19,366 nucleotides of DNA. Origin: Rubrobacter sp. Lineage in GTDB: Bacteria > Actinomycetota > Rubrobacteria > Rubrobacterales > Rubrobacteraceae. How positions within the stretch are numbered: the first letter of the stretch is position 1; each line of letters starts with the position of its first letter. The translations under genes were made by a program, and so were the position numbers. A model generated the notes under the pieces. It did no database searches. It worked only from the letters and a program-made list of their open reading frames with translations, and was not told where the DNA came from. This document shows, piece by piece, positions 14,403 through 19,366 of this stretch. The DNA lies in contig JADDPM010000026.1 of assembly GCA_016781885.1 (NCBI GenBank), positions 1 to 19,366 on the forward strand, in the 5' to 3' direction.

Positions 14403-15968
14403 TTATAGTATCTGCTGATCCTGGATACTAATGTTATCTAACTTCCATTCACTGCCCTCATTGATGAGCCTCCAGGTCACGGTATTGCGCTCGGTCCGGT
14501 TTGTATGCTCCGCTCTGGTCACGCCGGTGACCGTCGCGGTGTTGCCCGACACTTGCGCCGTTGGTCCTTCTTCGAAGGTTATGTTCTGCAGCGTTTCAAA
14601 TTGGCCGCTCCATTCTCCCTGCGAAGGCGCGTAGGTCTGCTTGAATCCCTGTGAGAGCAGACTATAAGATGTTGCGTAGTTCTCCTGTTCGGCAGACGAG
14701 TAAACCTCCTGAACTGTCTGCTCTGCAGCTTCCGCTGACAAACCGCCGCCGGCCGCCTGAGTGCTACCGGCGGGGTTCGTTTGCACGGTTTGCGCTGGCG
14801 TAGGCTGTGTGCTCCCGGCGGAGGCTTGTACCTCTCCATTTCCCGAGGGTTGTGTAGTCTCGCCTCCCGGGTTCTCGGGAGTATTCGCCTGCTGTTGTGA
14901 GGAAGCATCCTCCGGTGGAGCTTCTACCTGCTTCGCTCCGTCGTCTCTGAGCGTGGCTAACGCCACGCCCACACCCAGCAACACGAGGAGTAGCGCGGCA
15001 CCCGCGATGATGGCCGGACGACGTCTGTTTCCCTCGCGCCGCACGGGACCGGGCAGCGGTCCGGCGGGAGGATCCTCCGGCGGCGGCGCACTGGTGCGCT
15101 CGGCTTGCGAGGATGCGGGCACCGGGGGTGCTGAGTAGAAGCGTCCGCCGGGAGCGGGAGCGCTTGCCTCGCGGAGCCGCTCGTGGACCTCTTGGGCGGT
15201 CGGGCGGCGATCGGGGTCCTTCTCGATGCACTCGACGATAAGGGTCTCTACCTCGCGGTCGAGATTCGCGCCAAGGACGCTCGGGGTGGTCGGCAGGCGG
15301 GAGACGTGCTGGCTTGCGACCTCGATCGGAGTACCCGCGAACGGCGCTCGGCCGGTCGCGGCCTGATAGAGGGCTATCCCTAGGGAGTAGACGTCGCTCT
15401 TGGGAGTGACCCTCTCCCCACGGAGCTGCTCGGGTGAGGAGTAGAGGGCCGTCCCGAGGTAGGAGCCGGTCTGGGTAGCCTGGGTGGCGTCTAGGGCGCG
15501 GGCGATACCGAAGTCCGTCAGTTTAGGCTGGCCACGCTCGTCGAGGAGGATGTTGTGCGGTTTTATGTCGCGGTGGATCACACCTCGCTCGTGGGCGTGC
15601 GCCAGCCCTGCCGCGACGTCGGCCCCGAGCCTCGTAAGTTCATCGTTGGGGAGAGAGCCCTTCTCGTCTATTAAGGCCTTCACGTCGCCACCGGGGACAT
15701 ATTCCATGACTATGTAGGAGACCTCGCGTCCCTCGAACTCGGCCTGGCCCGCGTCGTAGACCTGGACGATGTTCGGGTGGGCGAGCTTGGCGGCCGTGCG
15801 GCCCTCGCGCTCGAAGCGCAGGCCGATATCCGTCTCCCCATAGCCTGGTTTGAGGATCTTGACGGCCACCGGCCTGTCGAGCGACGCATCCTTGCCCTTG
15901 TAGACCCGGGCCATGCCTCCGACACCAATCTGGCGCTCAAGGACGAACCTCTCGCCGAGCCGGCTCAA
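14403..15968 (-). CDS. Ser/Thr protein kinase (PknB-like) with transmembrane helix and extracellular sensor domain
   Basis: This 521-aa protein has a Hanks-type kinase domain (about 8-268) with glycine loop GVGGMARVY, K37, catalytic HRD (132-134), DFG (152-154), a Thr-rich activation loop (ATQATQTGSYLGT) suited to autophosphorylation, and SPEQ. A Pro-rich linker leads to one transmembrane helix (about 318-338). Outside the cell are a Gln/Thr/Pro-rich spacer and a C-terminal domain of about 110 aa (410-521) that looks NTF2/DUF4440-like rather than carrying PASTA repeats. The start is TTG at 15968 with a GGGGG ribosome binding site. It lies 30 bases after the DAHP synthase stop and 34 before the HtrA start. 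Sensing an envelope signal and controlling or cooperating with HtrA is an inference from order. Confidence 0.92.
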   Translation of the reverse strand: MSRLGERFVLERQIGVGGMARVYKGKDASLDRPVAVKILKPGYGETDIGLRFEREGRTAAKLAHPNIVQVYDAGQAEFEGREVSYIVMEYVPGGDVKALIDEKGSLPNDELTRLGADVAAGLAHAHERGVIHRDIKPHNILLDERGQPKLTDFGIARALDATQATQTGSYLGTALYSSPEQLRGERVTPKSDVYSLGIALYQAATGRAPFAGTPIEVASQHVSRLPTTPSVLGANLDREVETLIVECIEKDPDRRPTAQEVHERLREASAPAPGGRFYSAPPVPASSQAERTSAPPPEDPPAGPLPGPVRREGNRRRPAIIAGAALLLVLLGVGVALATLRDDGAKQVEAPPEDASSQQQANTPENPGGETTQPSGNGEVQASAGSTQPTPAQTVQTNPAGSTQAAGGGLSAEAAEQTVQEVYSSAEQENYATSYSLLSQGFKQTYAPSQGEWSGQFETLQNITFEEGPTAQVSGNTATVTGVTRAEHTNRTERNTVTWRLINEGSEWKLDNISIQDQQIL

Positions 15969-15998
15969 GATTCTACCCCCAGGTCCCCCTGCGGGACT

Positions 15999-16823
15999 CT
16001 AGAGGACCTCCCGGCCCATGGCGCTCGCGAACGGTCGCAACGTCTCGCGCAGGCCCATCAGACCTTCGACCGGCAAGGCCTGCTCCGCGTCACACAACGC
16101 CTCCTGCGGCTCGTGGTGCGACTCGACGATCAGACCATCAGCCTCCGCCGCCACGCTCGCCTTGCTGAGAGGAATGACCAGGTCGCGCCTGCCGGCGGCG
16201 TGAGACGGGTCGACGATCACCGGAAGGTCCGTGAGCCTCTTCGCCACGATTACCGCCGAGAGGTCCAGCGTGAAGCGCGTAGACGTCTCGAACGTCCTTA
16301 TCCCCCGCTCGCACAGGACCACGTTCTCCCCGCCCTCTTTGGTTATGTACTCCGCCGCCAGCAGCCACTCTTCGACCGTCGACGCGAAGCCCCGCTTGAG
16401 GACGACGCCGTGGTCGGTCCCGGCGATCGCCGCGCCGATGCGCTTCAAGAGCGAGAAGTTCGCCATGTTGCGCGCGCCTATCTGGATGATCTCCGCGTGC
16501 TCCATGACGAGCTCTATATCCTCGGCGTCCATGACCTCGGTGACGGCCTTGAGGCCGAGCTCGCTAGAGACCTCGGAGAGTATCTTCAGGCCCTCCTCGC
16601 CCAGGCCCTGGAAGGAGTACGGGGAGGTGCGGGGCTTGAAGGCGCCGCCGCGGACGTACTCGTAGCCGGCCTGTTTGACGGCCTTGGCCGAGGCGACGAA
16701 CTGGTCGTAGCTCTCGACGGTGCAGGGGCCGGCGACAACCCGGAACGAGCCGGGCTGTATCATACCGTTCTTGGTCGAAACGTTCGTCTTTACGCCCGCG
16801 GCGCTCTTCTCAGAAATACTCAT
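15999..16823 (-). CDS. aroF: 3-deoxy-7-phosphoheptulonate (DAHP) synthase, short KDO8PS-like type
   Basis: This 274-aa enzyme is the first step of the shikimate pathway: phosphoenolpyruvate plus erythrose-4-phosphate give DAHP. Motifs are VAGPCTVES, RGGAFKPRTSPYSFQG, QIGARNM, VVLKRG and VDPSHAAG, typical of the type I-beta (KDO8P synthase-like) group. There is no regulatory ferredoxin-like or chorismate mutase domain in the chain. Chorismate mutase is encoded separately 8 bases upstream, whereas in Bacillus the two are fused, so the two proteins here may associate for feedback control; that is inferred. The start is ATG at 16823. The symbol aroF is used by analogy with annotated relatives of this type. 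Confidence 0.93.
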   Translation of the reverse strand: MSISEKSAAGVKTNVSTKNGMIQPGSFRVVAGPCTVESYDQFVASAKAVKQAGYEYVRGGAFKPRTSPYSFQGLGEEGLKILSEVSSELGLKAVTEVMDAEDIELVMEHAEIIQIGARNMANFSLLKRIGAAIAGTDHGVVLKRGFASTVEEWLLAAEYITKEGGENVVLCERGIRTFETSTRFTLDLSAVIVAKRLTDLPVIVDPSHAAGRRDLVIPLSKASVAAEADGLIVESHHEPQEALCDAEQALPVEGLMGLRETLRPFASAMGREVL

Positions 16824-16831
16824 AAAATCAG

Positions 16832-17125
16832 CTACCTAAACTCCTCGCGTTGGACTTCCAGATCCCGAATACGGTGCAGGATGAGCTCGAAGATCTCGCG
16901 CATCGAAGTGTCGTAGATCGGCCCCTCGTTCCGCTCGGCGACCCGGCGCAGGATCTCCTCCTCGCGCCTCGGGTCGAAGAGGGGCATCCCCGCCTCTCCC
17001 TTTATCGCCACGAGCTCCTGAACGATGCGCGCCCGCTCGTTGAGGATGCGTATGAGCTCCAGGTCGACCTCGTCGACCCGACGCCGAAGCTCCTCAATCC
17101 TGCTATCCATACCCGTATTCTCCAT
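16832..17125 (-). CDS. aroQ: Chorismate mutase, AroQ type
   Basis: This 97-aa all-helical protein fits the AroQ fold: IEELRRRVDEVDLELIRILNERARIV with the first active-site Arg, the AIKGEAG lysine, DPRREEEIL, and the C-terminal helix IFELILHRIRDLE. It converts chorismate to prephenate, the branch point to Phe and Tyr. The start is ATG at 17125; a second ATG five codons on is also possible. A promoter with 17-base spacing (TTGCCT/TAGAAT) ends 9 bases before this ATG and no ribosome binding site is present, so the mRNA is probably leaderless. DAHP synthase follows after 8 bases. Confidence 0.92.
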   Translation of the reverse strand: MENTGMDSRIEELRRRVDEVDLELIRILNERARIVQELVAIKGEAGMPLFDPRREEEILRRVAERNEGPIYDTSMREIFELILHRIRDLEVQREEFR

Positions 17126-17134
17126 AGAAGGGAG

Positions 17135-17163
17135 ATTCTATATGCGCCCGGAAGATAAGGCAA
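17135..17163 (-). promoter_or_regulatory. Promoter of the aroQ gene run
   Basis: On the minus strand TTGCCT (17163-17158) and TAGAAT (17140-17135) are separated by 17 bases. Transcription would begin 2-3 bases before the ATG at 17125, giving a leaderless message. It probably drives aroQ and DAHP synthase, and perhaps the kinase, HtrA-type and rpiA genes beyond. Confidence 0.6.
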
Positions 17164-17170
17164 ACGTTGT

Positions 17171-17198
17171 AGTCGTTAGTCTTCAGTCGTCAGTCGTC
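17171..17198. repeat. Tandem 7-base repeat, four copies
   Basis: Four head-to-tail 7-mers, AGTCGTT, AGTCTTC, AGTCGTC and AGTCGTC, lie just upstream of the aroQ -35 box in the intergenic region shared with hisC. The copies differ at one or two positions. They could be repeated sites for a regulator or a neutral simple repeat. Confidence 0.6.
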
Positions 17199-17244
17199 GG
17201 TAGGGAGCTTGGAGGACCGTAGCCGAACATTGGCACGCCCCACG

Positions 17245-17274
17245 TTGAAAGCCCCGGAAAAGAAGACTAGTCTT
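17245..17274 (+). promoter_or_regulatory. Possible hisC promoter with a 12-base palindrome
   Basis: A perfect palindrome AAGACTAGTCTT occupies 17263-17274. A TTGAAA at 17245-17250 is followed after 17 bases by TAGTCT (17268-17273), a poor -10 that falls inside the palindrome. If this is the hisC promoter, the palindrome would be well placed as an operator. The promoter call is weak; the palindrome itself is certain. Confidence 0.35.
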
Positions 17275-17321
17275 AGATCAAGGCCCGCGATTGTAAAAAT
17301 ACAAGATAGTAGAAAGAGTGC

Positions 17322-18407
17322 ATGGAATTCCGAAAAGAGCTTGACCCGCTGAGACCGTACGTCCCCCCGAAGTCCTGGAGGATGGCGGCGGAGGGCACGG
17401 ACGATAAAGGTTACGCGAAGCTGACCTCGAACGAGCTCGCCTTCGGCCCGCTCCCGGAGGCGGAGGCGGCCCTCTCCGAGGTGATGCCCCGCGCCAACCG
17501 GTACCCGGACAGCCACGTCTCGCGGCTGCGGCGGGCCATAGCGGATGCGAACCTTGGCACGGAGCCCGGCAACGTCCTAGTCGGTAACGGGTCGAGCGAG
17601 GTTTTGATGAACGCGCTCCAGCTGCTCCCAGGAGGCGGCGAGATCGTCTTCCCCTGGCCGTCGTTCAGCCTCTACCCAATGCTCTGCGCCGTCCTGGGCA
17701 TGACGGCCCGTCCGGTCCCCCTGACGAAGCAGCAGGAGACTCCATCCGGGGCGCTGCTCTCCGCCGTCACGAGTGAGACGCGGGCCGTGATCCTGTGCAA
17801 CCCCAACAATCCCAGCGGGACCTACCTACCGCTCTCCGAGACGCGGGGGCTGGCCGCAGAGCTTCCCGAAGACGTTCTCCTGATCGTGGACGAGGCCTAC
17901 GTGGAGTTCGTGGAGGACCCGTCCTACGAGAACTCCCACACCCTGGCCCTCGAAAGGGATAACGTCGTCGTGGCCCGCACGTTCTCGAAGGCGCATGGGC
18001 TGGCGGGCTTCAGGGCCGGTTACGGCATAGCGGCGGAGAGGATCGCCGACTACGCCGAACGGGTCCGGTTCCCGGTCTCCGTAAACCTGGCCGCCCAGGT
18101 CGCGGCCACGGCCTCGATGCTCGCGCGGGATAAGGTCCGGGCGCGGGCGGAGTTCGTTATCCGGGAGCGCGGACGCCTCCAGGAGGCGTTCAGGAGCGCT
18201 AGCCTGGACTTCATCCCGTCGCAGGGCAACTTCGTGATGGTCCGGTTCGGGGCGGACGCCTTCGAGAGAGACGGCATCCTCGTGAGGGAAGGCGAGGCCC
18301 TGGGGTACCCTGGTTGGAGCCGCGTGACCATAGGCGACTCCGGGGAGAACGACCGCGTGATCCAGACGGTAAGGTCCTCGAACATGACTATGGATAAAGG
18401 CGCGTGA
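17322..18407 (+). CDS. hisC: Histidinol-phosphate/aromatic aminotransferase (HisC family, PLP)
   Basis: This 361-aa fold-type I aminotransferase shows SNELAFGP (substrate region), VGNGSSEVL, NPNNPSGTYLP, IVDEAYVEF, the PLP lysine K223 in RTFSKAHGLAGFRAGY, and the C-terminal region SQGNFVMVRF with the substrate-carboxylate Arg. The family makes histidinol phosphate in histidine synthesis, but many members also transaminate phenylpyruvate, hydroxyphenylpyruvate or prephenate. Here it overlaps tyrA by 4 bases and is divergent from aroQ and DAHP synthase, with no other his gene in view, so an aromatic aminotransferase role is at least as likely. Bacillus also carries hisC next to tyrA. The start is ATG at 17322, with a weak GAAAGAG just before it. 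Confidence 0.9.
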   Translation: MEFRKELDPLRPYVPPKSWRMAAEGTDDKGYAKLTSNELAFGPLPEAEAALSEVMPRANRYPDSHVSRLRRAIADANLGTEPGNVLVGNGSSEVLMNALQLLPGGGEIVFPWPSFSLYPMLCAVLGMTARPVPLTKQQETPSGALLSAVTSETRAVILCNPNNPSGTYLPLSETRGLAAELPEDVLLIVDEAYVEFVEDPSYENSHTLALERDNVVVARTFSKAHGLAGFRAGYGIAAERIADYAERVRFPVSVNLAAQVAATASMLARDKVRARAEFVIRERGRLQEAFRSASLDFIPSQGNFVMVRFGADAFERDGILVREGEALGYPGWSRVTIGDSGENDRVIQTVRSSNMTMDKGA

Positions 18408-19366
18408 GCCGTACTCTCGGCATAGTGGGGGTCGGGCTCGTCGGAGGCTCCGTCGGGCTGGCGGCGAGGGCGGCGGGCTGGGAAGTGGTCGGCGTAGACG
18501 ATCCGGCGGTGCTGGAGAAGGCCGCCGGGCTCGGGGCGATAGACCGGGCCTCGACGATGAAGGAGATGCGCGGGGCGGACCTCGTGGTGTTAGCGGCACC
18601 CATCTCCCGCGTTACGGCCCTGATCCGAGAGCTCGCTCCGACAGACGCCCTCGTTACCGACGTCGCCAGCACGAAGATGAAGGTGGTGCAGGAGGCCGAA
18701 TCGCGCAACCTGCGCTTTGTCGGCGGGCACCCGATGGCCGGCAGCCAGCTCTCGGGCGTGGCGAGCGCGAAGACGGATCTCTTCAAGGGCGCCCGCTACT
18801 TCCTCACGCCGACCGCGAAGACGGACCCCGGGGACTACCGCGAGGTGGCGCAGTTCGTGCGGGAGCTGGGCGCGATCCCCACAGCCGTGGACCCCGAGAA
18901 ACATGACCTCCTGATGGCCGCCCTCTCCCACCTGCCCCACCTCATGGCCGCCGCCCTTCTAAAGGTAGCCTCGGACATCTCCCCCGAGGCCCTCTCCTTC
19001 GCCGGACCCTCCTTCAGAGATCTAACCAGGGTCGGGGCGTCGAACCCGGGGTTGTGGTCGGACATACTGGCCGAGAACGCGCCGGCATTGGGCGAGGCGT
19101 TAGGGGCGTTCGCCGGGGCGATGGCGCAACTCGGAAGCGAGATCAAGGACCGCGAGGCCATTGAGGAGCGCTTCCGGGACGCCCGCGCGGCCTACGATGC
19201 CCTCGGCGGCATCCTCGTTGAGAAGAGCGGCGAGAACGTGGAGATAGCCATCCCCGTCGAGAACCGCCCCGGCGTCTTCGCCGAGGTCACTACTCTAATG
19301 GGCTCGAACAGCATCAACATCCTCGACCTCTACGTCCGCCACTCCAACACCGAACGCGCCGCCCTC
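18404..19366 (+). CDS. tyrA: Prephenate dehydrogenase with C-terminal ACT domain (partial, runs off the window)
   Basis: 321 codons are visible from a GTG that overlaps the hisC stop (GTGA), a sign of translational coupling. The NAD(P)-binding loop GIVGVGLVGGSVG is at residues 6-18, DVASTK at 86-91, GGHPMAGSQLSG at 107-118 and SHLPHLMAAAL near 175-185. The last ~42 residues start an ACT domain (EIAIPVENRPGVFAEV), usually the tyrosine-sensing part. The enzyme oxidatively decarboxylates prephenate to 4-hydroxyphenylpyruvate. In the HPMAG motif, Gln115 stands where Glu is common. If the substrate is arogenate, the preceding aminotransferase would act first; the sequence alone does not settle this. 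The end lies beyond the window. Confidence 0.92.
   Translation, partial: MSRTLGIVGVGLVGGSVGLAARAAGWEVVGVDDPAVLEKAAGLGAIDRASTMKEMRGADLVVLAAPISRVTALIRELAPTDALVTDVASTKMKVVQEAESRNLRFVGGHPMAGSQLSGVASAKTDLFKGARYFLTPTAKTDPGDYREVAQFVRELGAIPTAVDPEKHDLLMAALSHLPHLMAAALLKVASDISPEALSFAGPSFRDLTRVGASNPGLWSDILAENAPALGEALGAFAGAMAQLGSEIKDREAIEERFRDARAAYDALGGILVEKSGENVEIAIPVENRPGVFAEVTTLMGSNSINILDLYVRHSNTERAAL

Noticed and set aside
15970..15975. TAGAAT before the kinase start as a promoter
   Set aside because: Only one base separates it from the TTG start, which would put the transcript start inside the kinase N-terminus. A GGGGG ribosome binding site indicates a longer transcript from upstream.
15777..16916. 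Long 379-codon plus-strand open frame
   Set aside because: It is the antisense shadow of the kinase start, the DAHP synthase and chorismate mutase, all of which have full family motifs on the minus strand.

Overview
The window is high-GC DNA from an actinobacterium. The gene set fits Rubrobacter or a close relative: a mycobacterial-type CysO/Mec/CysM/MoeZ cysteine pathway, an M42 aminopeptidase, a DUF3891 protein, GTG/TTG starts, and TAGAAT -10 boxes lying only a few bases before start codons. The genus is inferred from gene content, not proven.

Layout. (1) 228-3136, plus strand: a four-gene cysteine operon, cysM (PLP synthase), mec (JAMM protease), cysO (ubiquitin-like sulfur carrier) and moeZ (adenylyltransferase plus rhodanese), closed by a clear terminator. 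MoeZ should load sulfur on CysO, CysM should build a CysO-cysteine adduct, and Mec should release cysteine. CysO here carries three residues after its diglycine, so Mec, or another protease, may also have to mature it. (2) 3304-6436, plus strand: a frameshifted IS5-type transposase, an intact membrane GGDEF-EAL (cyclic-di-GMP) protein, then a second, older scrap of the 3' end of an IS5 transposase. (3) 6599-11716, minus strand: a UPF0104/LPG-synthase-type membrane protein, an M42 aminopeptidase, a DUF3891 protein, a small unrecognised membrane protein, a PAP2 phosphatase and a broken formate/nitrite-type transporter. (4) 11857-12117, plus strand: a small unrecognised acidic protein, followed by about 310 bp without a recognisable gene. 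(5) 12428-17125, minus strand, closely packed in the order aroQ (chorismate mutase), DAHP synthase, Ser/Thr kinase, HtrA-type protease, rpiA. (6) 17322 to the window end, plus strand and divergent from aroQ: a HisC-type aminotransferase overlapping tyrA, which is cut by the window edge.

The genes on both sides of the 17126-17321 intergenic region form an aromatic amino acid block: DAHP synthase opens the shikimate pathway, chorismate mutase and TyrA act after chorismate, and the HisC-type enzyme may supply the transamination. The kinase-HtrA pair looks like an envelope-stress module sharing the aroQ transcript. I found no CRISPR array, tRNA, rRNA or phage genes. The most unusual points are the CysO C-terminal extension, a probable CTG start for the HtrA protease, the paired transposase remnants around the GGDEF-EAL gene, the doubly broken transporter, and the repeated leaderless-type promoter arrangement.
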